Shown here piece by piece: positions 43,561 to 52,709 of a stretch of DNA of 64,000 bases. The stretch spans positions 1 through 64,000 of the forward strand of contig JAIESW010000067.1 in NCBI GenBank assembly GCA_019745565.1, given 5' to 3'. A program made the translations under genes and the position numbers. This stretch comes from Burkholderiales bacterium. Lineage in GTDB: Bacteria > Pseudomonadota > Gammaproteobacteria > Burkholderiales > Ga0077523. Numbering within the stretch: the first letter of the stretch is position 1; every line of letters begins with the position of its first letter. The notes under the pieces were generated by a model. That model saw only the letters and a program-made list of their open reading frames with translations. It ran no database searches and was not told where the DNA came from.

Positions 43561-45141
43561 ATGGGGAAAGCAGATGACACGTACCTCGTGGTCGGGTCCG
43601 GCCCGACCGGCATTACGTGCGCCCAGCGGCTCCTCGAGTTGGGCGCCCAGGTGACCCTGGTCGACATCGGCCGGACCTGCGAAGGGGATCGAGTGGAACT
43701 GGTGCGAGAGCTTCGGTCGAAGGCACCGGACGAATGGGACGAGGCGTCCAGGCGGACGATCGGCTCTCAGACGTTGCCGCAGGATGGGCAGGGGCCGCGC
43801 ATCAAGCGCGTGTTTGGTTCGGATTTCCCCTACGTCCACGACCAAGAGGCAATGATCACCCAGAAGGGCACGCGCTGCGTGACGTCGGCTGCGGTCGGCG
43901 GCCTCAGCAACGTGTGGGGCGCAGCGATGCTGCCATTCCGAGCGGCCGATCTGTCTGCCTGGCCGCTGCAGTTAGACGATCTTGGTGCGCACTATGCATC
44001 GGTCGCGGGCATGGTGGGGCTCGCAGGAGTCCACGACGGTCTGGAGTCGCTGTTTCCTTTCTATGGCGAACCGCTGTCCCCCTTGGCTCCCAGCAGACAA
44101 GCTTCGTGGGTGCTCGGCCGCATGGACGAGAATGCGGCCGCATTGCGGCGAGCGGGGTTGCAGTTCGGTCGATCACGGCTGGCGGTTCGCAGGGGACTCT
44201 GTCAACGATGCCAGCTCTGCCTGACGGGGTGCGTCTACGATGCGATCTACAGGACCAATCAGACGCTTTCGGTTCTCAAGAAGCATCCCGCGTTTCGCTA
44301 CATGAGCGGAGCCGAGGTTCTCTCCTGTCGCGACGACGGGCCCGGCGTGACCGTCCGATACCGGGACTTGAGGACCGGGTCTGTCCGTGACGCGCGCGGC
44401 ACGCGCGCATTCGTCGGCGCGGGAGTGTTGTCGACTGCCAAGATAGTCGCGCGCTCGCTTGGCGCGAAGGAGCTTCGCCTCCGGCTCCGTTACCATCCAT
44501 ACCTTCTGATACCAATGGTACTAGGACATAACGAAACCGAAGTCTCAACGGAACGCCTGCATGCGCTCGCGCAAGGCTTCATCGAGATCGACGACGCGGC
44601 GATCTCCCCTCGCATGATCCACCTCCAGATGTACACGTACAGCCCGCTGTTCGCTGCGGAACTGCGCGGCCGGGGACGCGTCGTCGCTTCGCTCGCACCC
44701 TTTGTCCTGGGTCGTCTGGTCGCGATGCAGGCCTATCTACACTCCGATGACGGGGAACCGGTCGACATGAGCGTACTGGTGGAGGCCGGCTCCGCGCGCG
44801 CGCGGATCATTCTGAACGGTGCGTTGAGCGAGCGAAACCTGGGTACCTTGGCGAAGGTCCGGCGCAAGCTCTGGGAGGTTGCGCGCCTGACCGGAATGGT
44901 TCCGATTCCGCGTGCGCACCAGATCGGCGCGCCCGGCGAGGGCAATCACATCGGAGGAACGTTCCCGATGTCGGCGCGCCCTCGGGACCTGGAAAGCGAC
45001 GTGCTTGGACGGGTCGGTGGCGCGCAGAGACTTCATGTGGTGGACGCGTCCGTTCTGCCGTCGCTTCCTTCCAGCACGATAACGTTTACGGCCATGGCCA
45101 ACGCCCGTCGAATATCCGAGGCTGCGGCGGCGTTGGATTGA
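43561..45141 (+). CDS. GMC-type FAD oxidoreductase with cysteine-rich motif
   Basis: A 526-residue flavoprotein. The FAD-binding glycine motif is VVGSGPTGIT near the start, and the GMC C-terminal signature is present near the end (HIGGTFPMS, then VVDASVLPSLPSSTITFTAMANARR). Residues Cys214, Cys217, Cys220 and Cys224 form a CX2CX2CX3C motif that could bind an iron-sulphur cluster. It would oxidise an alcohol of a sugar or lipid-linked sugar. An in-frame GTG at 43546 is an alternative start. The neighbouring reductase/epimerase may use its product. Confidence 0.82.
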   Translation: MGKADDTYLVVGSGPTGITCAQRLLELGAQVTLVDIGRTCEGDRVELVRELRSKAPDEWDEASRRTIGSQTLPQDGQGPRIKRVFGSDFPYVHDQEAMITQKGTRCVTSAAVGGLSNVWGAAMLPFRAADLSAWPLQLDDLGAHYASVAGMVGLAGVHDGLESLFPFYGEPLSPLAPSRQASWVLGRMDENAAALRRAGLQFGRSRLAVRRGLCQRCQLCLTGCVYDAIYRTNQTLSVLKKHPAFRYMSGAEVLSCRDDGPGVTVRYRDLRTGSVRDARGTRAFVGAGVLSTAKIVARSLGAKELRLRLRYHPYLLIPMVLGHNETEVSTERLHALAQGFIEIDDAAISPRMIHLQMYTYSPLFAAELRGRGRVVASLAPFVLGRLVAMQAYLHSDDGEPVDMSVLVEAGSARARIILNGALSERNLGTLAKVRRKLWEVARLTGMVPIPRAHQIGAPGEGNHIGGTFPMSARPRDLESDVLGRVGGAQRLHVVDASVLPSLPSSTITFTAMANARRISEAAAALD

Positions 45142-45155
45142 GTGAGGTCTAGAAG

Positions 45156-45971
45156 ATGAGAGTTGCTGTCACGGGAGCGAGTGGGCTGCTCGGCTCCGCT
45201 GTGGTGGCCCAGTTGCGCAAACGCGGGCACGAGGTCGTTCAGCTGTCTAGACCGGCTTTTCGCCTCGGCGAAGAAGTGCCCCATGAGTTGCTTGCGGGAG
45301 CGGAAGCGCTCGTTCACTGCGCCTACGACTTCAAGGCCTTCGGGTGGGACGAGATCAGGCGCGTTAACGTCGAAGGCAGTCTTCGTCTCCTGAAGGCTGC
45401 GCAGAACGCGGGCGTGGGGAGGATCGTCTTCGTGTCCTCGATCGCGGCCTTCGACGGTTGCCGGTCGCTGTACGGCAAGGGCAAGCTGCAGGTGGAAGGC
45501 CGCATGCGGGACGCCGGAGGTCTGGTGGTGCGGCCCGGGATGATCTTCGGCGATGCGGCCCGGCGGGGCATCTTCGGAGCGCTGGAGGGGGCGGTGAGGC
45601 TGCCGATCGTTCCCGTTTTCGGCAACGGATCGTTCCTGTTTTACCTGGTTCACGTGCAGGACGTCGCGCGACTGATTGCCGACTGCGCGGAAGATTTCGA
45701 GGGCTGGCGAGGCAAGCTTTTCGTCGCAGCCCATCGTGAGCCGATCACCTTCAAGGCACTTCTGTTGCGAATCGGTTCCAGAGTGACCGGTCGCGGCGTC
45801 GCGACTTTCCCCGTGCCGGTGGGTGTCGGCTTACTGATGCTGAGGACACTCGAAGCCTTCGGGTTGCGGCTCGCGTTCCGTAGCGACAGCCTGGTCAGCA
45901 TGGCTCACTTCGACCGGGCTCCGCCGTTCTCACCGGAGATCGACTACGGGCGCTTTCGTCCGTTCGAGTGA
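45156..45971 (+). CDS. NAD-dependent epimerase/dehydratase (SDR)
   Basis: A 271-residue extended SDR. The dinucleotide motif is VTGASGLLGSAV, the serine region is VFVSSIAAFDG and the YxxxK pair is Tyr106/Lys110 in LYGKGKLQVE. It is shorter than nucleotide-sugar epimerases, so it may act on a sugar bound to lipid or on a smaller substrate. It lies 14 bases behind the GMC oxidoreductase; oxidation followed by reduction would give epimerisation, a logical joint function, but this is inference. Confidence 0.8.
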   Translation: MRVAVTGASGLLGSAVVAQLRKRGHEVVQLSRPAFRLGEEVPHELLAGAEALVHCAYDFKAFGWDEIRRVNVEGSLRLLKAAQNAGVGRIVFVSSIAAFDGCRSLYGKGKLQVEGRMRDAGGLVVRPGMIFGDAARRGIFGALEGAVRLPIVPVFGNGSFLFYLVHVQDVARLIADCAEDFEGWRGKLFVAAHREPITFKALLLRIGSRVTGRGVATFPVPVGVGLLMLRTLEAFGLRLAFRSDSLVSMAHFDRAPPFSPEIDYGRFRPFE

Positions 45972-46248
45972 TGGCATTCCGGAAGTCCGCCGGGAGCTCG
46001 ATACGCGCACGGGTCGTGGGTTCACTTCCGGGACGCGTCCAATCTGCACGGGCGAGACCGTTCGCGTCGACTCGTCTTCTCGGTGTGGTATCCACCGGCA
46101 GGTACGTCGGCGGACTTGCTGCCGGCGACACCCGGAAGGCCGGGTTCGTACGAAAGTTGCTTGAGCGGTGCCCAGATAGACCTGTTCCCAACCGCCCCTG
46201 CCGTGTGTGCACTCGGTATCGCGGACGAAATCCCCTATTGCCGGAATC
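45972..46248. other. Intergenic region between epimerase and GT2 genes
   Basis: 277 bases with no supported gene. A small hairpin (ACCCGG, loop AAGG, CCGGGT) lies at 46130-46145. Short open frames here lack ribosome sites and are not credible. A promoter for the following unit may be present but is not recognisable. Confidence 0.3.
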
Positions 46249-47196
46249 ATGGATGTAACCGTTGCCATCTGTACCTGGAACCGCGCGACCCTGCTTTCGC
46301 GGGTGTTGACGTCGCTGACCGAGCTGAACCGTCCGATCGACACGAACTGGGAACTCCTGGTCGTCAACAACAACTGCACCGACGACACCGACAGCGTCGT
46401 CCAATCCTTCGCGGACCGCCTGCCGATACGGGTCTTGCACGAACGAGCCCCCGGCCTCTCCAACGCCCGCAACAAGGCCATCTCGGAAGCCTCGGGACGG
46501 TACATCCTGTGGACGGACGACGACGTGCGGGTTTCGCAGAACTGGCTCGAGGCCTATCTGGCTGCGTTCCGGCGGTGGCCGGACCACGGCATCTTCGGCG
46601 GACCGATCCGGCCGGAGTTTGAGGGGGATCCGCCAGGTTGGCTTACCTCCGTGTGGAACAAGGTTGAGACTGCCTACGCGATGCGCGACTTCGGCATGGA
46701 CGAGCTGGAGCTGTCCGCGAGAACGCACCGATTGCCGTTCGGCGCGAACTTCGCGATCCGGTCAGACCTGCAACGCAGCCATCCCTATGACCCGAAGCTC
46801 GGGCGCAGCCCGCAGAATCTGTTTCTGGGTGGCGAGGAGGTAGCGGTCATGGCGAGGATACTCGACGCCGGAACCCCGGGGCGCTGGGTGCCGCACGCGG
46901 GCGTCCTCCACTGGGTTCCCAGAGGGAGACAAACAGTCGCCTATCTGCGGGGCTATTACAAGGGCCAGGGTGTTCACCAGGCGATGACGATGGCGCCCGA
47001 CCGGACCGCACGCCTCCTCCTGGGCCGCCCAAGATGGCTCATTCGCCGTTACCTGCAGCAGGAGATTCGATATCGGGTTGCACGACTCACGGCTTCTCCG
47101 ACCGAATGGATCGATGCCCTGGTCGTCGCCAGCGAAAGTGCGGGGATGCTCGTCGCCCTGTCCAGCAACGGTGCCGCGGAACCCCGAGGGGTCTGA
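46249..47196 (+). CDS. GT2 glycosyltransferase
   Basis: A 315-residue GT2 enzyme: VTVAICTWNRATLL, LLVVNNNCTDDT, RAPGLSNARNKAI and LWTDDDVRVSQNW with the DXD-like acidic motif, then a GGPIRPEF region. No membrane segments, so it uses a soluble nucleotide donor and a lipid-linked acceptor. ATG at 46249 places the first strand correctly; the extension to 46207 adds nothing conserved. It precedes an FkbM methyltransferase by 24 bases. Confidence 0.85.
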   Translation: MDVTVAICTWNRATLLSRVLTSLTELNRPIDTNWELLVVNNNCTDDTDSVVQSFADRLPIRVLHERAPGLSNARNKAISEASGRYILWTDDDVRVSQNWLEAYLAAFRRWPDHGIFGGPIRPEFEGDPPGWLTSVWNKVETAYAMRDFGMDELELSARTHRLPFGANFAIRSDLQRSHPYDPKLGRSPQNLFLGGEEVAVMARILDAGTPGRWVPHAGVLHWVPRGRQTVAYLRGYYKGQGVHQAMTMAPDRTARLLLGRPRWLIRRYLQQEIRYRVARLTASPTEWIDALVVASESAGMLVALSSNGAAEPRGV

Positions 47197-47208
47197 CGGC
47201 AGGAACCA

Positions 47209-47214
47209 CAGGAG
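47209..47214 (+). promoter_or_regulatory. Ribosome binding site supporting a TTG start
   Basis: CAGGAG lies 6 bases before TTG at 47221. It is the best translation signal in the gap and supports the rare start codon for the FkbM methyltransferase. Confidence 0.65.
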
Positions 47215-47220
47215 TCGGTC

Positions 47221-48060
47221 TTGATCTTCGAGAAGCTCTCAAACATCGAACGCCACATGCAGTTGTATGGGCCCCTGAAGGGGCTGGATGTGTACTTCCG
47301 GCCGCGCTTGGCGCGCGGTGAGGTGGTCGAGATACATCCGTTTGAGCCTTCGAAACCCGTCTTTCTGAGAACGGGAACCAGCGATCTCACGGTCTTCCGT
47401 CAGGTGTTCATCGATCGCGAGTACGGATTGCGCGGCTTTCCCCAATGGGATTCCGTGGCGCGCAGGGCTGCCGAGATCCGGGCCGCCGCCAAGCGTCCTG
47501 TGATCCTGGACGGGGGTGCCAATATCGGCCTCGCTTCGATCTACTTCGCGCGGGAAATTCCGGAAGCACTGATCATCGCTGTGGAGCCGGAAGCGTCCAA
47601 CTTCGCCCTGCTGGAGAAGAACACTTCCGCCTATGCGAACATCGTCCCGTTGCGCGCGGCCCTGATGGATCGTCCCGGTACCGTGAACATCGCCAATCCG
47701 GACGCGGAAGCATGGGCCTTCCGGGTGGAGGAGGCGGGAAGTGTCACGGCGGCAGCTTCGCAGCAGGTCGAGGCGAGAACGGTGCAGTCGATCTGCTCCG
47801 CGGTACCCGACGGTGAACTGCTGATCGCCAAGATCGACATCGAAGGCGCGGGGCAGGCGTTGTTCCGGTCCAGTACCGACTGGGTGCGGGGTGTGGGCGT
47901 GCTGATTGTCGAATTGCACGACTGGATGCTGCCCTGGGAAGGATCAAGCTTGCCGTTCCTCAGCATCGTTTCCAGCGGCGAGTACGACGTCGTCAATCGG
48001 GGCGAGAACACGGTTGCGTTCAATCGCCGGGTGCTGCGGCGTGCGGAGTGTGCAATCTGA
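47221..48060 (+). CDS. FkbM family methyltransferase
   Basis: A 279-residue SAM-dependent methyltransferase of the FkbM type. Motif I is ILDGGANIGLASIYFA, then AVEPEASNFALLEKN, and KIDIEGAGQALF. FkbM enzymes O-methylate sugar hydroxyls in polysaccharides and antibiotics. It starts at TTG 47221 with a good ribosome site. Located between a GT2 and a flippase gene, so it probably methylates the repeat unit before export. Confidence 0.85.
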   Translation: MIFEKLSNIERHMQLYGPLKGLDVYFRPRLARGEVVEIHPFEPSKPVFLRTGTSDLTVFRQVFIDREYGLRGFPQWDSVARRAAEIRAAAKRPVILDGGANIGLASIYFAREIPEALIIAVEPEASNFALLEKNTSAYANIVPLRAALMDRPGTVNIANPDAEAWAFRVEEAGSVTAAASQQVEARTVQSICSAVPDGELLIAKIDIEGAGQALFRSSTDWVRGVGVLIVELHDWMLPWEGSSLPFLSIVSSGEYDVVNRGENTVAFNRRVLRRAECAI

Positions 48061-48186
48061 AATCCGATGTTCTCGCCTCGTGCGGGACGGGTCGCGACGG
48101 CCACCCCGCAAAGTGAAGTCTCCGTCGTTGGAACATGCGCCCCTCGTTTCCCGTAGCGCCGGTGACGGGCGTCGCCTTCCCTGTCC

Positions 48187-49623
48187 ATGAGTTCGACCAG
48201 AAGATCTCTCGTCTTCGTTTTCGCCGAGCGTTACGCGTCGCTCGGGATCCAGTTCGTCAGCGGTCTCGTCGTGGCGCGCATTCTCGGACCCCACGAGATG
48301 GGCTTGTTCTCCATCGCGTTCGCGGTCACCCAGATCATCGGTACTGCCCGGGACTTCGGAATACCGCAGTACATCGTCCAGGAGAAGGAGCTCACGGCGG
48401 CGCGGGTGAAGGCTGCTCAGACGGTGAGCATCATCATCTCTTGGGCTCTTGGACTCTGCCTTGCGCTGATCAGCGGCCCGGCTGCGGATTTCTATCAGGA
48501 TCCTCGGGTCCGGCAGCTCGTCCTGTTGCTGTCTCTCAACTTCGTCCTGCTTCCTTTCGGGCAGGTGTCGATGGGGTACCTCCAGAAGACCTTCCAGTTC
48601 CAGAAGGTGATGGCGATCGGCATCGCGAGCGCTGTCGTCAGCGCCGTGACGGTCGTGTGTCTCGCCATGCTCGGTTACGGAGCGCTCAGCATGGCTGTGG
48701 CGAACATTGCGGGCAGTGCCGTGACCGTGGCTGGTGCGGTGGCTTGTCGCCCAAGGGATGTGCCGATGGGGTTGGGCCTCAAGGATGCCGGTCGGATCCT
48801 TTCGTTCGGCACCCAGATCACCCTCATCCATGCCATGTACGCGGTTGGCGCCAGAACCCCCTCTCTGATGATCGCGAAGCTGTTGAGTTTCTCCGCAGCG
48901 GGAAGCTACGAGCGGGCGAGCAGTCTCGTTGAAGTGTTCAACACGACGATCATGCAAGCGGTCTGGAAAGTCACGCTGCCCATCTTTTCCCGCGATTCGC
49001 ACGATCTCGTAGCGGTCCGCGGCACCTACCTCAAGGTCACGGCCTACCTCACCGGAATCGGTTTTCCATTCTTCATCTTCCTTGCCGTGCTCTCGCCTTC
49101 GGTCATTCACGTGCTGCTGGGCCCGAAGTGGTCCGAGGCCGCGGCCATTCTGACGTTTCTCGCGCTCAGCGGTGCCGTCAACCTGTGTATCGGTACTTCT
49201 CACAACCTGCTCACGGCTCTCGGCCGTGTCGCGGTCATCCCGAGGATCGTTGCGGCCGGCTACCTCATCTATTTTCCGTTGATCGGCCTACTTGCCCCGT
49301 TCGGGATCGCGGCAATCGGAGGCGGTGTACTTGTTGCCACCGTCCTGGCGGTCGCGCTCACCCAGTATCTGCTGCGCAAGGAGATCCCGATCGTTGATCT
49401 TGCCCGGATATTGGCGAGAAGCTTCGCGGCCGCTTTGCCGGTGCTGGTTGTCGCCCTGGGCGCGCGCTTCCTCTTGCCACCCATGTCTTCGTTCGCTCTG
49501 GCCGCTGCCCTAGTCGGCGTGGCCGCGGTCTGCGCGGCCGCGTGGTTCGTCGTCCTCCGGTGGGTCCGTCATCCGCTCTGCGAGGAGATCACCCGTGCCC
49601 GCCGCGTGATCGCCGCGAGGTGA
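48187..49623 (+). CDS. Wzx-type oligosaccharide flippase
   Basis: A 478-residue protein with about 12 to 14 hydrophobic segments. The N-terminal region RSLVFVFAERYASLGIQFVSGLVVARILGP and RDFGIPQYIVQEKEL match the polysaccharide-biosynthesis (MOP) flippase family that moves undecaprenyl-linked repeat units outward. It faces a second flippase gene of the same family, convergent with only 6 bases between stops. Confidence 0.86.
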   Translation: MSSTRRSLVFVFAERYASLGIQFVSGLVVARILGPHEMGLFSIAFAVTQIIGTARDFGIPQYIVQEKELTAARVKAAQTVSIIISWALGLCLALISGPAADFYQDPRVRQLVLLLSLNFVLLPFGQVSMGYLQKTFQFQKVMAIGIASAVVSAVTVVCLAMLGYGALSMAVANIAGSAVTVAGAVACRPRDVPMGLGLKDAGRILSFGTQITLIHAMYAVGARTPSLMIAKLLSFSAAGSYERASSLVEVFNTTIMQAVWKVTLPIFSRDSHDLVAVRGTYLKVTAYLTGIGFPFFIFLAVLSPSVIHVLLGPKWSEAAAILTFLALSGAVNLCIGTSHNLLTALGRVAVIPRIVAAGYLIYFPLIGLLAPFGIAAIGGGVLVATVLAVALTQYLLRKEIPIVDLARILARSFAAALPVLVVALGARFLLPPMSSFALAAALVGVAAVCAAAWFVVLRWVRHPLCEEITRARRVIAAR

Positions 49624-49629
49624 TGCGGA

Positions 49630-51114
49630 CTATTGGCCATCTTGAAGCCTAGTACGCGCTCGGTCGAAGACCCGAACGACGTGCTCGTGGGCGGGATGGG
49701 CAAGAATCCGGACCGCGAGCAGCCAGGCGCATGCAGCGCCCGATCCGCCCAGGACGACCGTAAGGAGTGGCTTCGCGTGCAACGAATCGAACGGCAGGAC
49801 CACCAGAGCGGATGCCGCGGTCGTTGTTACGGCGATCACGGCGCTGCTCGACACGCTGCGGAGCATCCTCCTGATGCCGTACCCGACAAGTCGCCGGAGA
49901 AACAGCGCGTGAACGCCGGCGGACAAAAACGCGCAGAACACGCTGCCGAGCATCATCGCTTCCAGCGAGATGAAAGACGTGGCGACTGCCGTCGCGACGA
50001 TGATCGGCGCAAGTATCGCCTGAACCATGAACCGCTGCCTGGGATGTCCGATCGCCGTCAGGAGCGCCGGGGAAAACGCGAACAGGGGATAGGCGAAGGC
50101 GCCGACGACCGCGATGCGTGCCAACGGGACTGCCCCGTCCCATTGCGGACCGAACAGCAGCAGGACCATTTCCGGCGCTAGCACCGCAAGCGAGCCGAAC
50201 GTGGGCCACGCAACGACAGCAAACAGTGCGAGAGTCCTGTCGTAGTCGTCCCGCAGGTCCGCGCCGTCCCGGTGCCGCTGAGCGAACGCCGGCAGCGCGA
50301 CGCGCACCACGGCCGTCGTGACGAAGTCGTTGAACTGGCTGCATAGACCGGTGGCCCGGCTGTAGAGCCCGAGAGACTGGAAGCCGAAGCGGCTAGGTAT
50401 CAGCAGATCGTTGATCTTGCCGACGATGTCCTGGAGCAGGTTCGCGGCGGTGATCGACAATCCGAAGGAGGCTACGCGCCGCAGATCCTCGTGCCCGGGA
50501 CGAAGCCAGCTGTCGGCCGGCCTCAAGGCTCCGACGATGAGGACCTGGGTTGCCGTACCTGCCACCGCCGCCCATGCGAGACCCACGTAACCTCGCCCTT
50601 GCCAGGCGAGGAAGATCGCGAAGCCGGCGCTCGCTAGGCTCGACGCGGTCTGCACAAGCAGGATGCGGCCGAACTGCATGTCACGCGTCATCAGGGCGAA
50701 GGCGGGCGCGCCGAAAGGCAGGATGACGAAGTTCAGGCAGAGGATGCCAAGGACGTCGGCGAGGCCGGGTTCACCGTAGCTGCCGGCCAGGGCATCCTTT
50801 ACAAGGAATATCACGACTCCCGCGATCCACGCCGTGTAGAGCGTGACGGTGAAGCCGGTGCGCAGTCGTGCGGGAGAGAGGGTCTTTTCTTGCACGAGAT
50901 ACTCGCCCACACCGAAATCGCGGATCGTCTGCGCGAAGCTCATGACGGCCGAAGCCAGCGCGTAGACACCCACTTGCGCGGGCGTCAGCAGACGGGCGAG
51001 AACCATGGTACTGCTCACCGTAACCGCCAATCCGAGGTAGCGCTGGACAAGCGACAGAACCACTGCGCGTCCGACCGGTGTCACGCCGGATTGCCCTGGA
51101 CGGCATCGCCGCAC
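49630..51114 (-). CDS. Second Wzx-type oligosaccharide flippase
   Basis: A 494-residue MOP-type flippase with TMVLARLLTPAQVGVYALAS and IRDFGVGEYLVQEKTLS, the same subfamily as the convergent neighbour. Two flippases suggest either two glycan substrates or exchange of modules. The start is a GTG at 51114; a GTG at 51084, directly before the conserved N terminus, is also possible. No strong ribosome site favours either. Confidence 0.84.
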   Translation of the reverse strand: MRRCRPGQSGVTPVGRAVVLSLVQRYLGLAVTVSSTMVLARLLTPAQVGVYALASAVMSFAQTIRDFGVGEYLVQEKTLSPARLRTGFTVTLYTAWIAGVVIFLVKDALAGSYGEPGLADVLGILCLNFVILPFGAPAFALMTRDMQFGRILLVQTASSLASAGFAIFLAWQGRGYVGLAWAAVAGTATQVLIVGALRPADSWLRPGHEDLRRVASFGLSITAANLLQDIVGKINDLLIPSRFGFQSLGLYSRATGLCSQFNDFVTTAVVRVALPAFAQRHRDGADLRDDYDRTLALFAVVAWPTFGSLAVLAPEMVLLLFGPQWDGAVPLARIAVVGAFAYPLFAFSPALLTAIGHPRQRFMVQAILAPIIVATAVATSFISLEAMMLGSVFCAFLSAGVHALFLRRLVGYGIRRMLRSVSSSAVIAVTTTAASALVVLPFDSLHAKPLLTVVLGGSGAACAWLLAVRILAHPAHEHVVRVFDRARTRLQDGQ

Positions 51115-51354
51115 AAGTGGCGCGGGGGATGCGCGCCGTGCAGGCGATGTCGAGACGGAATGGCCCGCGTCATTCGACAGCGCCGGGCGGACATGCGAGC
51201 ATAAACGGCGTGCCGGTTGCGTCCCCGCATACAGTCAATTGTTCGCCCGCCCTTCATATTGAACCGGGAAAGCAGGGCGTGTACCCGAAATCGCCCTGCG
51301 GCTGTGCCGTGTGGCAAGCGATGGAGACGGGAAAGGGGGACCGATGCAGGGGCA
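51115..51354. other. Intergenic region with an inverted repeat
   Basis: 240 bases between two minus-strand genes. An 8-bp inverted repeat (GCAGGGCG at 51271-51278 and CGCCCTGC at 51291-51298, 12-base spacer) lies just after the end of the upstream glycosyltransferase; on the minus strand it is followed by TTTCCC, so it may be a weak terminator. The rest must contain the flippase promoter, not clearly recognisable. Confidence 0.4.
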
Positions 51355-52635
51355 TCATCCCGATGCCGAACCGCTTCCCTGGCCGTATAAATCCCCCACG
51401 CGCAACGCTATGGCTTCCAGAGAATACGTTTCCTGCACGCGGTTCTTCGCATGTGCCACCAGCCGGCGCCGATGATCGGTCGACGTCAGCAAAGTGGCAC
51501 AGGCGTTGGCAAAGGCGTCAGGATCGTCGGCGATCAGAAGGTCCTGGTCCGGTTCCACTTCCAGTCCCTCCGCGCCGATGGTGGTCGAGACCACAGGGCG
51601 TTCGTGGGCGAAAGCTTCGAGAATCTTGATTCGGGTACCGCCGCCGGTGCGGATCGGAGCCACCACGATATCGGCGTCGGCATAATGCTCGGAGACCGAC
51701 GGCACGTCCGCGAGCACCTCGGCGCCAGCGTCCTGCGCCCAGCGGTACAGTTGCGCACCCGGCCTCCGGCCGACGATCCGGATCGCGAGCGGGAGGGACC
51801 AGCGGCGCCGCAGGGCGGGGACGACATCGCGGAGCAGGAACTCGACGGCATCAATGTTGGGCGGGTAGTCGAGACTTCCCACGAACAGTACGGTCCCACC
51901 CAGTCCTTCGCGAGCGGGCACGACGCGCTCCGGCATGCGAATTCCGTTCGGCAGAACGCCGGTCCGAGCGTTCCCGACGCGCGCCGCGAGCACTTGACGG
52001 TCGGTCTCGGAGCATACGAGCAGCCGCTGGAACCAGCGGGCCATGCGACGCTCGCTCAGCGCGAGCTTAGCTGCTTCGACGCGGGTGCCGAGGTAGGCCA
52101 AGCGTCCCAGAGACCCGCGGTGCAACTCGGCGTGTCGGCGCGTGGCGCGGGACTCGATGTCGTCGAGGTCGAGCAGTCGGACGGGCGGTATGTCCGCCAG
52201 GCGTGCTGCGATCGCTCGAGCAACGGGCGCGGCGCGCAGCCGGAAGACGTGCAGTGCGTCGAAGCGTTGTCCTTCGAGGCCTACCGCGAGACGCCTGATC
52301 AGCGCATCGGGGTAGTCCGTGCACTCCATGGGGCCGGGCACGAGCATGCGCGCGAACAGCGGCAGGGTTCCCGGCAGGGATTCGATCCGCTGGCGCTGGC
52401 TGCGTTCGCCCGGTCCGATGCCCTCGACCACGATCTGCCTACACGCGCGGCGAAAGAACTCGGGTATGGACGGGACTGCATGGCCGGGCACCGCCAGCGC
52501 CAACGCCAGGGTTACGTCGAATTGTTGGTTAAGCGCCTCTATCGACATGCCGAACCGCATTTGCGACCCCTGGCCTGCAAGCGCTGGAACGACGGTGCCG
52601 ACGACCAGGATCGAGGGGCGTCCGGCGGTGCTCAT
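51355..52635 (-). CDS. Family 4 glycosyltransferase
   Basis: A 426-residue GT-B enzyme starting at ATG 52635. It has SILVVGTVVPALAGQGSQMR, VCSETDRQVLAAR, VLPNGIRMPE, TVLFVGSLDYPPNIDAVEFL and the donor segment VAPIRTGGGTRIKILEAFAHERPVVSTTIGAEGL (shown here by its parts), the pattern of a GT4 subgroup frequent in exosortase loci. The upstream 49 codons of open frame lack similarity and are left out. Divergent from the GT2 gene at 52710. Confidence 0.84.
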   Translation of the reverse strand: MSTAGRPSILVVGTVVPALAGQGSQMRFGMSIEALNQQFDVTLALALAVPGHAVPSIPEFFRRACRQIVVEGIGPGERSQRQRIESLPGTLPLFARMLVPGPMECTDYPDALIRRLAVGLEGQRFDALHVFRLRAAPVARAIAARLADIPPVRLLDLDDIESRATRRHAELHRGSLGRLAYLGTRVEAAKLALSERRMARWFQRLLVCSETDRQVLAARVGNARTGVLPNGIRMPERVVPAREGLGGTVLFVGSLDYPPNIDAVEFLLRDVVPALRRRWSLPLAIRIVGRRPGAQLYRWAQDAGAEVLADVPSVSEHYADADIVVAPIRTGGGTRIKILEAFAHERPVVSTTIGAEGLEVEPDQDLLIADDPDAFANACATLLTSTDHRRRLVAHAKNRVQETYSLEAIALRVGDLYGQGSGSASG

Positions 52636-52709
52636 GCCCGTGGCGCGCTGACCACGCGAAGACGACGGAGAAGCGGTCGGGCCGTACGGCTGCGGAGGGG
52701 CATGGGGTC

